Of a stretch of 64,000 bases of DNA, positions 43,381-53,574 are shown in pieces (within the stretch, counting starts at the first letter, position 1; each line of letters starts with the position of its first letter). The stretch is from Clostridia bacterium (GTDB lineage: Bacteria; Bacillota; Clostridia; Christensenellales; Aristaeellaceae). Below the pieces are notes generated by a model. It saw nothing but the letters and a program-made list of their open reading frames with translations, was not told the DNA's origin and did no database searches. Position numbers and translations under genes: made by a program. The stretch spans positions 1 through 64,000 of the forward strand of contig JAFRLY010000046.1 in NCBI GenBank assembly GCA_017431005.1, read 5' to 3'.

Positions 43381-44385
43381 ATGACGATCCGGGAAAGGCT
43401 GGAGCAGCAGGAATACCTGCTGCTGGCGCCCTGGGCCACGCACACGGCCGAAACCAGAGGCCGTACCGTATCCCTGGCTCCCGACGACATCCGCACGGAT
43501 TTCCAGCGGGACCGGGACCGGATTATTCACTGTAAATCCTTCCGCAGGCTGAAGTTCAAAACCCAGGTTTTTCTCGCCCCTGAAGGAGACCATTATCGTA
43601 CGCGGCTGACCCATACCCTGGAGGTGGCCCAGGTAGCCCGGACGCTCGCCCGGGCCCTGCGGCTGAACGAGGATCTGGCAGAGGCCATTGCCCTGGGGCA
43701 TGACCTGGGGCACACGCCCTACGGACATATCGGGGAGCGGACGCTGAACAGCCTGCTGCCTGAGGGCTTCCGGCACAACGAGCAGAGTCTCCGTGTCGTG
43801 GACCTGCTGGAGCGGGACGGGCACGGGCTCAACCTGACCTGGGAGGTCCGGGACGGCATTCTATGTCACTCCGGGCCGCAGCAGCCCGCCACTCCTGAGG
43901 GGGAATGCGTCCGCCGGGCAGACCGCATTGCCTACCTGAACCACGACCTGGATGACGCACTGCGCGCCGGCATCCTGAAGCCCTTCGAACTGCCGGAGGA
44001 CTGCCTGAAGGTGTTGGGGCGCACGCACGGGCAGCGCATCGACACCATGATCACCGACATCATCCGCTCCAGTGAAGGCAAAGAGCATCTTTCCATGAGT
44101 GAACCCGTGCAGGCCGCAATGGACGGGCTGCGGGAATTCATGTTTGCCAAGGTGTACCGGGACGGCTGGCGGGATCCCGAGGAAGCCCGCTGTGACACGG
44201 TGCTCCGTCATCTTTACGACTACTACTGTGCACATCCCGGGCAGATGCCCGAGGAGTTCGTGCTGATCGGTTACCGGGACGGAACAAACCGGGGCGTCGC
44301 CGATTTCCTGTCCTGCATGACAGACCGGTATGCCACCCGTAAATTCCAGGAGCTTTTTGTGCCCTCAGCCTTCCCGGCTTTCTGA
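43381..44385 (+). CDS. Deoxyguanosinetriphosphate triphosphohydrolase-like HD protein
   Basis: This 334-residue HD-domain protein belongs to the dGTPase family, which hydrolyses dGTP or other dNTPs to nucleosides and triphosphate. HD residues are in YRTRLTHTLEVAQVAR and AIALGHDLGHTPYGHIGE (about residues 60-120), and later metal or substrate residues in CVRRADRIAYLNHDLDD. GGGAGGG precedes the ATG at 43381; the much longer open frame upstream is antisense to the M16C gene. Its position directly before dnaG and rpoD is common in Clostridia. Confidence 0.92.
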   Translation: MTIRERLEQQEYLLLAPWATHTAETRGRTVSLAPDDIRTDFQRDRDRIIHCKSFRRLKFKTQVFLAPEGDHYRTRLTHTLEVAQVARTLARALRLNEDLAEAIALGHDLGHTPYGHIGERTLNSLLPEGFRHNEQSLRVVDLLERDGHGLNLTWEVRDGILCHSGPQQPATPEGECVRRADRIAYLNHDLDDALRAGILKPFELPEDCLKVLGRTHGQRIDTMITDIIRSSEGKEHLSMSEPVQAAMDGLREFMFAKVYRDGWRDPEEARCDTVLRHLYDYYCAHPGQMPEEFVLIGYRDGTNRGVADFLSCMTDRYATRKFQELFVPSAFPAF

Positions 44386-44416
44386 TCTGTTGCATATATA
44401 GAGGAGAATCAGTATT

Positions 44417-46216
44417 ATGCCGCGTTACCCTTCCGCCTGGCTCGAAGAGCTGCGCGCCCGGTCGGATATTGTTCAGGTGGTCTCGGCCTATGTGCCCCTG
44501 AAGAAATCCGGGCGCCATCACTGGGGCCTCTGTCCCTTCCACGGAGAAAAGACTGCCTCCTTCTCCGTGGACGGGGAAAGGCAGCTGTTCTACTGCTTCG
44601 GCTGTAAGGCCGGGGGCGACGTGTTTCACTTTGTTTCCGAGATCGAGCGCTGCAGCTTTTCCGAGGCGGTTCAGCTGCTGGCGGACCGGGCGCACATGGA
44701 TGTGCCGGAGATGGAGGAGAGCGAGGAATACAGGCGGCAAAAATCCCAACGGGAAAGGCTTATGCTGGCCAACAAAACCGCCGCGCGGTTCTACCATGAG
44801 ACACTGTTTAAACCCGCAGGAGCCGCTTCCCTCGCCTACCTGCGGAAGCGCGGGCTGACGGATCAGGTGATCCGCCGTTTCGGTCTCGGCGCAGCGCCGG
44901 ATGCATGGTCCGCGCTGACGGATCATTTGCTGCAGGAAGGCTTTACTCTGGAGGAACTGCGGCTTGCCGGGCTGACCGTCATCAAAGAGCCGGAAAAGGG
45001 TTCCGATGGGAAGTCCGGAAAGCGCCGTGCCTTTGATATGTTCCGGAACCGGGCAATCTTCCCAATCATCGACATGTACGGCAACGTGCTTGCCTTTGGC
45101 GGCCGCGCTCTGGGAAACCAGCAGCCGAAATACCTGAACACCTCCGACACACCGGTGTTCAACAAGCGCAAGGGTGTTTATGCCGCGAACCTGCTGCGTA
45201 AGCAGCGCCATCTGGATCGGGTCATCCTGGTTGAGGGATATATGGATGTGGTCAGTCTCTCCCAGTTCGGGGTTGAGGGCGTATGCGCCACTCTGGGCAC
45301 CGCGCTGACGAATGAGCAGGCGCAGCTGATGCGTCGCTTCGCGCCGCAGGTCTATCTGGGATATGACGGAGATTCTGCCGGGCAGCATGCAATTCTGCGC
45401 GGCCTTGGCATTCTTGAAGAAGAGGGTATTCCGGCCCGTGTTCTCGACTTTCCGGACGGCCTGGATCCGGATGAGTATATCCGGCGGGACGGTTTAGCGG
45501 GCTTCCAGAAGCTCCCCGCAATCTCCCCAGCCGCCTACCGGCTGCGCCGTCTTCGGGCTGATCTGGATCTGAGTACAGCAGAAGGGCGTATCACCTATGC
45601 CCGGGAAGCTGCAAAGGTGCTGCGGTCCCTGGATCCTGTTGAGCGGGATAGCTTTCTGAAGGAGCTGATGGTACAAACCGGGTTCTCGAGGGAAACACTG
45701 CTGGAGCAGATGAACCTTCCGGGCATCACGCCTGCCACCGTGCAGGAAAGACCTCGGCCGGCCCGTCTGAACAGCGGCAGGGAGGCACCGGCATCAGAGG
45801 ATGTCACAGCCCAGGAGCTGCTGCTGAGCCTGATCGCCGGTGGCCAGATTCCTCGTGGCATGGCGGAGGAGGAGGATTTCACGGATGAGGAGCTGCTGGG
45901 CCTGTATCGTGACCTGATGGCCGGAGCCTCCGTTCCCTCGCTGATTGACCGGGCAGCGGACGATGAAGCCCGTGCCCGCTATACCCGGGTGCTGATGACC
46001 CCGGAGGCAGAGGATAAGGACCAGATGATCGCCATGGCAAATGACTGCGTCCTCCGGATCCGAAAAAACCATTATAACCGCCGTTTGAAGGAATTGGAGA
46101 CTCTTTTGACGAATACTTCCCCTGAGGAACAGGGTCAGCTGCTGCAGGAGGCCATGGAGCTGAACACGAAGATTAAAAAGCTCTCCGCCCTTGCTCCCGC
46201 TTCCAAACACGATTGA
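44417..46216 (+). CDS. dnaG: DNA primase
   Basis: DnaG makes RNA primers at the fork. In the 599-residue protein the CHC2 zinc finger uses Cys39, His42, Cys60 and Cys63 (CPFHGEKTASFS, FYCFGCKAGGD). The catalytic core and Toprim domain follow, with VILVEGYMDVVSL near residue 272 and GYDGDSAG near residue 315. The C-terminal 150 residues would bind the DnaB helicase and are poorly conserved, as usual. It lies 31 bases after the dGTPase gene and 39 bases before rpoD. Confidence 0.97.
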   Translation: MPRYPSAWLEELRARSDIVQVVSAYVPLKKSGRHHWGLCPFHGEKTASFSVDGERQLFYCFGCKAGGDVFHFVSEIERCSFSEAVQLLADRAHMDVPEMEESEEYRRQKSQRERLMLANKTAARFYHETLFKPAGAASLAYLRKRGLTDQVIRRFGLGAAPDAWSALTDHLLQEGFTLEELRLAGLTVIKEPEKGSDGKSGKRRAFDMFRNRAIFPIIDMYGNVLAFGGRALGNQQPKYLNTSDTPVFNKRKGVYAANLLRKQRHLDRVILVEGYMDVVSLSQFGVEGVCATLGTALTNEQAQLMRRFAPQVYLGYDGDSAGQHAILRGLGILEEEGIPARVLDFPDGLDPDEYIRRDGLAGFQKLPAISPAAYRLRRLRADLDLSTAEGRITYAREAAKVLRSLDPVERDSFLKELMVQTGFSRETLLEQMNLPGITPATVQERPRPARLNSGREAPASEDVTAQELLLSLIAGGQIPRGMAEEEDFTDEELLGLYRDLMAGASVPSLIDRAADDEARARYTRVLMTPEAEDKDQMIAMANDCVLRIRKNHYNRRLKELETLLTNTSPEEQGQLLQEAMELNTKIKKLSALAPASKHD

Positions 46217-46255
46217 CCGCGCGGCATGCGCCGCGGTATAAGGAGTGAATTCAAT

Positions 46256-47374
46256 TTGGCTACGATTTCCGCCGAAGTCCGGCAGAACAAGCTGGATGAA
46301 CTGTACGAGTACGGGAAATCCAAGGGCTCGCTGACCTACAAGGAAATCATGGATCGGCTGATGGAGATGGAAATGGATCCCGATCAGCTGGATAAGGTGC
46401 TGGAAACGCTGGATGCCTACGGCGTTACCGTGACCAACGACATTGAGGACGCGACGGAGATCTCCGATCCGGATCTCATGCCTCTTGAGCCTTCCAAGGA
46501 GGAGCTGTCGGACGAGGCGCTGGATCTGAGTGTGCCCGAGGGTGTCAGTATTGACGATCCTGTACGTATGTACCTGAAGGAAATCGGCAAGGTTCCGCTG
46601 CTGACAGCGGAGGAAGAGATCGAAATTGCCAAGCGCCTGGAAGAGGGTGATGAAAGTGCAAAGCAGAAGCTCGCGGAAGCCAACCTGCGCCTTGTTGTTT
46701 CTATCGCCAAACGGTATGTAGGGCGCGGTATGCTTTTCCTGGATCTGATTCAGGAGGGCAATCTGGGTCTGATCAAGGCCGTGGAGAAGTTTGATTACCG
46801 CAAAGGTTTTAAGTTTTCCACTTACGCCACCTGGTGGATCCGTCAGGCTATCACACGCGCCATCGCAGATCAGGCGCGTACTATCCGGATTCCGGTGCAC
46901 ATGGTGGAAACAATCAATAAGCTGATCCGGGTCTCCCGGCAGCTGCTGCAGGAATACGGCCGGGAACCCACGCCGGAGGAAATTGCAAAGGAAATGGGTA
47001 TTTCCGAGGCCAAGGTCCGGGAAATCATCAAAATCGCCCAGGAACCCGTATCCCTTGAGACGCCGATCGGCGAGGAGGAAGACAGCCATCTTGGCGATTT
47101 CATCCCCGATGAGGACGCACCGGCCCCGGCGGAAGCTGCTTCCTTTGCCCTGATGAAGGAGCAGCTGACTGAGGTTCTGGATACCCTGACACCCCGGGAG
47201 GAAAAGGTGCTACGTCTCCGCTTCGGCCTTGATGATGGGCACCAGCGTACGCTGGAGGAGGTTGGCAAGGAATTCAACGTAACCCGGGAGCGAATTCGCC
47301 AGATCGAAGCCAAGGCTCTTAGGAAGCTCCGCCACCCCTCACGCAGCAAGAAGCTCCGGGATTATCTGGACTGA
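46256..47374 (+). CDS. rpoD: RNA polymerase primary sigma factor SigA
   Basis: The 372-residue vegetative sigma factor has region 1.1 ([20 protein letters not shown]), regions 1.2-2.4 ([40 protein letters not shown]), region 3 and region 4.2 ([20 protein letters not shown]). The start is a TTG at 46256, 10 bases after AGGAG. The in-frame ATG at 46226 has no site. A rare start codon may limit its synthesis. dnaG-rpoD is the classical macromolecular synthesis order. Confidence 0.97.
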   Translation: MATISAEVRQNKLDELYEYGKSKGSLTYKEIMDRLMEMEMDPDQLDKVLETLDAYGVTVTNDIEDATEISDPDLMPLEPSKEELSDEALDLSVPEGVSIDDPVRMYLKEIGKVPLLTAEEEIEIAKRLEEGDESAKQKLAEANLRLVVSIAKRYVGRGMLFLDLIQEGNLGLIKAVEKFDYRKGFKFSTYATWWIRQAITRAIADQARTIRIPVHMVETINKLIRVSRQLLQEYGREPTPEEIAKEMGISEAKVREIIKIAQEPVSLETPIGEEEDSHLGDFIPDEDAPAPAEAASFALMKEQLTEVLDTLTPREEKVLRLRFGLDDGHQRTLEEVGKEFNVTRERIRQIEAKALRKLRHPSRSKKLRDYLD

Positions 47375-47444
47375 TCTTTTCAACCGAATTATATGTCCTG
47401 CCGTCCCTCCCGGTCGGCAGGTCTTCTTGTTAAAGGAAAAAGCC

Positions 47445-48116
47445 ATGCTTGATGAAAGACTCTCCCTGGTCTATGACATGTACGACCCCTGCGTGCTGGC
47501 CGCTGATATCGGAACTGATCATGGACAGCTTGCCTCCGCCCTGCTGCGAAGCGGACGATGCGAGCGCATGATCCTGACGGATATCAGCGCCAGTGCCCTG
47601 TCCCATGCCCGTGCAGAAATGATCCGCTGCCGGCTGATGCCCCGTGTCAGCCTGCGCCTCGGGGACGGATTCGCTCCATTGGAGGAAGCCTGTCAGATGA
47701 TATCGGTCACAGGTATGGGCGGACGGACGATCCGGGACATCCTGATGCAGGGCGCCGGTAAGCTCCGTGGCGCATCCCTGGTGCTTTCCGCGCATACTGA
47801 TCTTCCACTTGTCCGCAGGGCTGTAATGGATATCGGCTACCATCTGGACCGCGAAGAGCCCTGCTTTGCCGCCGGCAGGTTCTACCTGGTGCTGCGGGCC
47901 CGGCCGGGGCAGGAGCTGCTGACGAACAGCCAGCTGCGCCTGGGGGTCCGGCTTCAGGAATCCGGCTCCCCGCTGCTGATGGCTTGGTATGCCCGCCGGA
48001 TAGCTGTGCTGGAAGCCCGCATGGCTGGACTTGTAACCGCTTCCGTGCCGGATAAAATTCTGATGGCAGAAACCAGGAAGGATATTGAAGTTTATCGGAA
48101 ATGGATGGAGGAATAA
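47445..48116 (+). CDS. trmK: tRNA (adenine22-N1)-methyltransferase
   Basis: TrmK methylates A22 in the D-arm of tRNAs. The 223-residue protein has the Rossmann SAM site VLAADIGTDHGQLASALL near residue 16 and the family motif SVTGMGGRTIRDIL near residue 90. AAAGGA lies 7 bases before the ATG at 47445. The order rpoD-trmK-nif3 is widespread in Bacillota. A weak hairpin (CCTGCCG/CGGCAGG) sits in the 70 bases after rpoD, but the genes are probably read together. Confidence 0.93.
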   Translation: MLDERLSLVYDMYDPCVLAADIGTDHGQLASALLRSGRCERMILTDISASALSHARAEMIRCRLMPRVSLRLGDGFAPLEEACQMISVTGMGGRTIRDILMQGAGKLRGASLVLSAHTDLPLVRRAVMDIGYHLDREEPCFAAGRFYLVLRARPGQELLTNSQLRLGVRLQESGSPLLMAWYARRIAVLEARMAGLVTASVPDKILMAETRKDIEVYRKWMEE

Positions 48117-48119
48117 ACC

Positions 48120-48923
48120 ATGACAGTCAGCCAGATTCTGCACCTGATTGATGAAATCGCGCCTTTTGACTCCCAGGAGGAGTGGGACAACTCCGGCCTG
48201 CTGGTGGGATCCCCGGAGCAGGAGGTGCACGGAATACTCTTCGCTCTGGATATAACAGAGGCCGTGCTGGACGAAGCCATGGAGACAGGTACTGACCTGA
48301 TCATCACCCATCACCCGCTGATGTTTTCTGCCCGCAAACGCCTGACGGACGAGGATTACGAAGGCCGGCTGCTGCAGCGGATGATCCGGAACCAGATCTC
48401 ACATATTGCCGCACATACGAATCTTGACAAAGCGCCGGACGGCATGAATGACACTCTTGCCGCATGCTGCGGCCTGAAGAACGTCACCGGGGAGGGCTGC
48501 TTCCGCGCCGGAGACCTGGAAGAGCCCATGCCGGCAAGTGAGTACGCAGACCGCCTCCGGAGCGTACTGGGGGATACCGTACGCCGCATGGGTCCTGAAA
48601 GCGCGATGATTCACCGTGTAGGACTCTGTTCCGGCGGTGGCAGCGAGTTCTGGGAATATGCTGCTGCAGAGGGCTGCGACGCCTTCCTGTCCGGAGAAAT
48701 CAGGCACCACCACGCCCTGGCCATGGCGGACGCCGGGATGATCGGCTTCGAGTGCGGGCACGCCGCCACGGAGGTGCCTGGGCTCATGGTCCTGGCCGAT
48801 GCTTTACAAACAGCGATGGATACGGTACAATGTAATTTGCGGATTTTTATGTCTGCACGGGAAATGTACAGTATGCCGTGCAGCCCGGGACAGGCGGATT
48901 TCCTGTCAGAAGGAGGTTCCTGA
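48120..48923 (+). CDS. Nif3-like dinuclear metal-centre protein
   Basis: The 267-residue protein belongs to the NIF3/YqfO family, toroidal hexamers with a dinuclear metal site; some have GTP cyclohydrolase I type 2 activity. Metal ligands are visible in LIITHHPLMFS near residue 62, AHTNLDKAPDG near residue 98 and FECGHAATEVPG near residue 215. The PII-like insert found in some homologues is missing, so this is the short form. It starts 3 bases after trmK, and its stop overlaps the next start (TGATG). Confidence 0.94.
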   Translation: MTVSQILHLIDEIAPFDSQEEWDNSGLLVGSPEQEVHGILFALDITEAVLDEAMETGTDLIITHHPLMFSARKRLTDEDYEGRLLQRMIRNQISHIAAHTNLDKAPDGMNDTLAACCGLKNVTGEGCFRAGDLEEPMPASEYADRLRSVLGDTVRRMGPESAMIHRVGLCSGGGSEFWEYAAAEGCDAFLSGEIRHHHALAMADAGMIGFECGHAATEVPGLMVLADALQTAMDTVQCNLRIFMSAREMYSMPCSPGQADFLSEGGS

Positions 48924-49624
48924 TGGATAAGTTTGAAGCGCTTTGGGCCTATCAGGCCGAAGATATGAAGGCGGAGGCCATCGCTAACGCGATCAAGGGC
49001 TCCCCCACCCGTCAGAAGCTGGAAAAAGCCAGGGATTTCATTCTGGATCGCCAGAAGATGTATAAACAGATCGAGGATGAAGTGGTTTCCATGGCGGACC
49101 GGAAGGATATCATTTCCCAGGCCGTGGAACACTCTCAGGCACAGCTGGCTGCCCTGAAGCAGCAGTTTGAGCTCAACCCGCCTCAGTCATCTGAAGCAAT
49201 CAAGGCCATGCTGACTGAGGTCGGCAGATGCCGGGACACCATCCGTCAGTATGAAGTGGAGCTGAATCGCATTGTTAAAGAGTCCGCGAACCAGGAGAAG
49301 CTGCAGCGCTCCGTCCGGATGGAGGCAGCTAAAGCGAAGCAGAGCTTCGACGCCCTGAAAGCGGAATACGACGAGGAGTCCAAAAGCCGCAAAGCTGAGC
49401 TGGACGAGCAGCGGGCCAGAGCGAAGGAACTGGAGGGGAGCGTCGATCCGGGCCTTCTGTCCGAATACCTCGCAATCCGGAAGCACGTGACGCCCCCGGT
49501 TTCCCGGCTCACCCACAACCAGTGTTCCGGCTGCAACACTGGCCTTCCTTCCGCTGTTGCCAGCCGGATCAAAGCTGGTGCCTACGTGGAATGCGAAACA
49601 TGCGGCCGCATGATCATTCCGTAA
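48923..49624 (+). CDS. Coiled-coil protein with C4 zinc ribbon
   Basis: This 233-residue protein has long coiled coils at about 30-190 and a C-terminal zinc ribbon with NQCSGCNTGLP and ECETCGRMI, matching the CT398-like/zf-RING_7 family. These proteins usually follow nif3 and may bind nucleic acids or act in secretion or cell division; no activity is established. The ATG overlaps the nif3 stop by one base and has AAGGAGG upstream. The readings from 48878 add residues in the nif3 gene and are rejected. Confidence 0.9.
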   Translation: MDKFEALWAYQAEDMKAEAIANAIKGSPTRQKLEKARDFILDRQKMYKQIEDEVVSMADRKDIISQAVEHSQAQLAALKQQFELNPPQSSEAIKAMLTEVGRCRDTIRQYEVELNRIVKESANQEKLQRSVRMEAAKAKQSFDALKAEYDEESKSRKAELDEQRARAKELEGSVDPGLLSEYLAIRKHVTPPVSRLTHNQCSGCNTGLPSAVASRIKAGAYVECETCGRMIIP

Positions 49625-49692
49625 AACTTTTCTCAGCGGATGTTCTCCGCTGGGATTTTTCAAACCTGATTTCGGAAAGGAAGTGCTGTTCC

Positions 49693-51168
49693 ATGAAAAA
49701 ATCCAGCGGCATTCTGATGCACATATCCTCGCTTTCCTCCCCTGGCGGCATTGGCACGCTCGGGCAGGAGGCCTATGATTTCGCTGATTTCCTGCAGGCT
49801 TCAGGCATGCAGATCTGGCAGGTGCTGCCCATCGGTCCCACAGGCTACGGGGAAAGCCCCTATCAGTCCTCTTCCGTATTTGCCGGCAACCCCCTGTTGA
49901 TCTCCTGCGAGCGTCTGCGGGAAGAAGGGTTGCTGAACTTTGAAGACAACGAGGCCTGTCGGCCGGATAATCCCGAAACAGTGCCTTTCGACGCGGTACG
50001 CGAAAGCAAGACCCGTCTGCTGCGCAAATGCTTTGCACAGTCCCGTGAAAGCCTGCAGTCCCAGGTGGACCTCTTCGTGAAGGAGAACGACTGGGTATGG
50101 GATTTCGCTCTGTTCACCGCAGTGAAAGCACACTTCGGTGGCACTATGTGGAGTCAGTGGCCGGATGCCGATATCCGCCTGAGGAAGGCAGCTGCAGTCA
50201 GAGCATATGCGGAGAAGCTGAAGGAGGAGATCGCTTATCACATCTTCTGTCAGTTCCTGTTCCGCCGTCAGTGGTTCGCACTGAAAAAGTACTGCAACGA
50301 GAAAGGGATCAGACTTTTCGGAGATATGCCCATCTATGTGGCAGAGGATTCTGCCGACACGTGGACGCATCCCGAAATCTTCCAGCTGGATAAGAACCGG
50401 ATTCCGAAGCGGGTTGCAGGCGTGCCGCCTGACTATTTTTCTGAGGACGGCCAGCTCTGGGGCAATCCTCTGTACCGATGGACCTATCTGCGTTTCCGGA
50501 AATACGACTGGTGGGTGGCCCGGATGAAGGGTATGGCTGCCCTGTATGATATGATCCGGATCGACCATTTCATTGGCTTCGCCAACTACTACTCCGTTGC
50601 TCACGGCGCGACGAACGCCAGGAACGGCAGATGGATCATCGGCCCCGGAAAGGCACTGTTCAGGCGGCTGCGGAAAGAGGTGCCGGAGATTCAGATCATC
50701 GCTGAGGATCTGGGCATGGCAAATGATCGGGTGCACCGGCTGCTGGACTGGTGCGGCTATCCCGGTATGAAAGTTCTGACCTTCGGATTTGACTCAGATG
50801 AGAAGAACATTCATTACATCGGAAACTACACCGCCAACTGCGTAGCCTACACCGGTACCCATGACAACGATACCACACTTGGCTGGGCAGAGAAAGCCGA
50901 TCCCAAAGCGCTGAAATTTGCCATGGATACCCTGCACTTCAGCACAGTTTCAGAGGCGCCGGAAGCCTTTATCCAGGCTCTGTTTTCCTGCCCATGCGAC
51001 ACGGTGATTGTGCCGATGCAGGACGTGCTGGGGCTCGGCGGATACGCCCGGATGAACTTCCCGGGAACGACCGGAAACAACTGGGGATGGCGTATGAAGG
51101 ATGGCGCACTGACGCAGGAGCTTTCCATGAAACTGTATCTGCTTAACAGAAAAAGTGGCAGGCTGTAA
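49693..51168 (+). CDS. malQ: 4-alpha-glucanotransferase (GH77)
   Basis: MalQ moves alpha-1,4-glucan segments between maltodextrins and releases glucose. The 491-residue protein starting MKKSSGILMHISSLSSPGGI has the substrate block GPTGYGESPYQSSSVFAGNP, the nucleophile region MIRIDHFIGFANYY near residue 290, the acid/base region IIAEDLGMANDRV near residue 335 and AYTGTHDNDTTLGW near residue 390. Length and layout are those of the bacterial single-domain type. It follows the zinc-ribbon gene by 68 bases and precedes glgP by 44, so glycogen genes join the housekeeping run. Confidence 0.95.
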   Translation: MKKSSGILMHISSLSSPGGIGTLGQEAYDFADFLQASGMQIWQVLPIGPTGYGESPYQSSSVFAGNPLLISCERLREEGLLNFEDNEACRPDNPETVPFDAVRESKTRLLRKCFAQSRESLQSQVDLFVKENDWVWDFALFTAVKAHFGGTMWSQWPDADIRLRKAAAVRAYAEKLKEEIAYHIFCQFLFRRQWFALKKYCNEKGIRLFGDMPIYVAEDSADTWTHPEIFQLDKNRIPKRVAGVPPDYFSEDGQLWGNPLYRWTYLRFRKYDWWVARMKGMAALYDMIRIDHFIGFANYYSVAHGATNARNGRWIIGPGKALFRRLRKEVPEIQIIAEDLGMANDRVHRLLDWCGYPGMKVLTFGFDSDEKNIHYIGNYTANCVAYTGTHDNDTTLGWAEKADPKALKFAMDTLHFSTVSEAPEAFIQALFSCPCDTVIVPMQDVLGLGGYARMNFPGTTGNNWGWRMKDGALTQELSMKLYLLNRKSGRL

Positions 51169-51212
51169 TGCCCAAAACTGTTAAAGTCTAAACGGACAGG
51201 AGCAATAGCTGA

Positions 51213-53555
51213 ATGATGAATGCTGAAGAACTGCTGTTGCGGGCGGAGGAACGCCTGCTGGCAGAAAGCCATAAAACTTTGCGGGAAGCAGACGCGAATG
51301 AGCTGCACAGCGCTGTTTCCGGCGCGGCCATGGAAGCCCTGGCGCCGGTCTGGGCGAAAAAAGAGAAAGAACGCTTTACATGCCGCCAGGCCTATTATCT
51401 TTCCATGGAATATCTGATGGGACGCATGGTGTACAACAACCTGTACTGCATGGGCCTGCTTCAGAACGTGCAGCGTCTGATGAAAGAGCGCGGCGCGGAC
51501 CTTGCCCTGCTCGAGGATATTGAGGACGACGCCTTCGGTAACGGCGGTCTCGGCCGTCTGGCTGCCTGCTTCCTGGACAGCGCCGCCGCCTGTGGAGTAC
51601 CGCTGACCGGCTACGGCCTACGCTTCAGGTTCGGCCTGTTCAAACAAAGCTTTGTGGACGGTCGGCAGCATGAGGAGCCGGACAACTGGGCAAAATACGG
51701 TGATCCCTGGTCCATCCGCCGGGCAGATCAGGCTGTTGTCGTGCACATGAAAACCGGGGACGTGCTGGCCGTACCCTATGACATGCCCGTGGTCGGTTTT
51801 GGGGCGGAGAACGTTGGTACCCTGCGGCTGTGGCAGACCGAAAGCCTGCATGAGGTAGACTTCCCGCTGTTCAACAGACAGGAATATACCCGGGCCGCGG
51901 CCGACAAAAACAGGGCTGAGGATATCACGAAATTCCTCTATCCGAACGACACGAAGCGCGCCGGCCGGCAGCTGCGGGTCCGGCAGCAGTATGTGCTGGT
52001 TTCCGCCTCCATGCAGGACATCCTGCGTGGCTACCGGCTTCGTCACGGCAGCGATTACAGCTTCTTCTCCGCGGAGGTGGCCGCCCAGCTGAATGACACA
52101 CATCCCACCATGGCGATTCCGGAGCTGATCCGTCTGCTGGGAACGGACGGTGTTCCCTTTGAGGAAGCCTTCCGGATCGCCCGGGATACCTTTTCTTACA
52201 CGAACCACACCGTGATGCAGGAAGCCCTGGAAACCTGGGACCTCAGCCTGCTGAGCTCCGTATGCCCGGAGATCGTGAACATCATGAAGCGCATCGATGC
52301 CCGGTTCCGCTCAGAGATGGCAGAGCGCGGGGAAGAAATCACCGACAGCTTCTGCATAATCAAGGACAAGCGAGTGCACATGGCCGGACTGGCGGTCTAC
52401 GCCACCCACGCCACCAACGGTGTCGCCGCACTGCATTCCGAGCTGCTGAAGCGGGATCTGTTCTCCCGATGGTATGCGATCTGGCCGGAGCGCTTCCAGA
52501 ATAAGACCAACGGTATCACCCAGCGCCGCTGGCTTGGGCTGTGCAATCCCGAGCTGACAGAGCTGATCGCCGGAAAGATCGGCTATGGCTTTGAGACGGA
52601 CCTCGATCAGCTGAAGCGGCTGCTCCCGATAATTGACGACAGTCTCTGCCGTGATTTCCTGCGCGTTAAGCAGACAAAGAAGGAACAGCTTTGTACGGAA
52701 ATTCTCAAGCGGGAGGACGTCGTGCTGGATTCCGGCACCGTGTTCGACGTGCAGATCAAGCGCCTGCACGAGTACAAGCGCCAGTTCATGAACGCCCTGA
52801 GCATCCTCGCGATCTATGACCTTATGAAGCAGGGAAAGCTGAAGGATCTGCCTCCGGTGACCTTCCTCTTCGGTGCCAAGGCCGCCCCGGGCTACGACCG
52901 GGCCAAGGCCGTCATCCACTGGATCAACATGATCGCGGATAAGGTCAACACCGATCCGGAGACCCGGGACCGGCTGAAGGTACACTTCGTTTCGAACTAC
53001 AACTGCTCCTGGGCGGAAAAGATCATTCCCGCCGCGGACATCTCCGAGCAGATTTCCCCCGCCGGCACAGAGGCCTCCGGCACAGGCAACATGAAGCTGA
53101 TGCTCAACGGCGCTGTAACCCTTGGGACCTTTGACGGGGCCAACGTGGAAATAGTCGAGGAGGCCGGGAGAGAAAACAACTACATTTTCGGCGCCACCGT
53201 GGAGGAGCTGGATGCCCTGAAGCCGAAATACAATCCTAAGGCGATTTACAAAAAAAATAAGGTGCTGCGCAAAGCGCTGGACACGCTGACTGACGGCACC
53301 TTCCCGGACGGGGACGGTGCGCTGAAAGAGCTGCATACCGCGATACTTGAAGGCGCGAGCTGGCATCAGCCGGACCACTACTTCGTCTGCCAGGATTTCG
53401 ACAGCTATCTGGAAACCAAGCTGCAAGCCATCCGGGATGCCGGAACCGACCGAATGGCCTTCGCCCGCAAGTGTCTGGTGAACATCGCCTGCGCCGGCAA
53501 GTTCTCCTCCGACCGCACCATCCGGCAATACGCTGCAGAAATCTGGCGTGTGTGA
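51213..53555 (+). CDS. glgP: Glycogen/maltodextrin phosphorylase (GT35)
   Basis: The enzyme releases glucose 1-phosphate from alpha-1,4-glucans. The 780-residue protein carries the PLP lysine Lys628 in GTGNMKLMLNGAVTLGTFDG and the N-terminal AYYLSMEYLMGRM region. The nucleotide and glucose site blocks NGGLGRLAACFLDS and LNDTHPTMAIPEL are intact. CAGGAG lies 10 bases before the ATG. With malQ it forms a maltodextrin and glycogen use pair feeding the phosphoglucomutase at 18261. A terminator follows 20 bases after the stop. Confidence 0.96.
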   Translation: MMNAEELLLRAEERLLAESHKTLREADANELHSAVSGAAMEALAPVWAKKEKERFTCRQAYYLSMEYLMGRMVYNNLYCMGLLQNVQRLMKERGADLALLEDIEDDAFGNGGLGRLAACFLDSAAACGVPLTGYGLRFRFGLFKQSFVDGRQHEEPDNWAKYGDPWSIRRADQAVVVHMKTGDVLAVPYDMPVVGFGAENVGTLRLWQTESLHEVDFPLFNRQEYTRAAADKNRAEDITKFLYPNDTKRAGRQLRVRQQYVLVSASMQDILRGYRLRHGSDYSFFSAEVAAQLNDTHPTMAIPELIRLLGTDGVPFEEAFRIARDTFSYTNHTVMQEALETWDLSLLSSVCPEIVNIMKRIDARFRSEMAERGEEITDSFCIIKDKRVHMAGLAVYATHATNGVAALHSELLKRDLFSRWYAIWPERFQNKTNGITQRRWLGLCNPELTELIAGKIGYGFETDLDQLKRLLPIIDDSLCRDFLRVKQTKKEQLCTEILKREDVVLDSGTVFDVQIKRLHEYKRQFMNALSILAIYDLMKQGKLKDLPPVTFLFGAKAAPGYDRAKAVIHWINMIADKVNTDPETRDRLKVHFVSNYNCSWAEKIIPAADISEQISPAGTEASGTGNMKLMLNGAVTLGTFDGANVEIVEEAGRENNYIFGATVEELDALKPKYNPKAIYKKNKVLRKALDTLTDGTFPDGDGALKELHTAILEGASWHQPDHYFVCQDFDSYLETKLQAIRDAGTDRMAFARKCLVNIACAGKFSSDRTIRQYAAEIWRV

Positions 53556-53574
53556 TTTCTCCCGGGACGCGAAA

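Noticed and set aside
43207-43824. N-terminal extension of the M16C gene by 206 codons
   Set aside because: It is antisense to the dGTPase gene. The M16C family start, ribosome binding site and promoter all support 43206.
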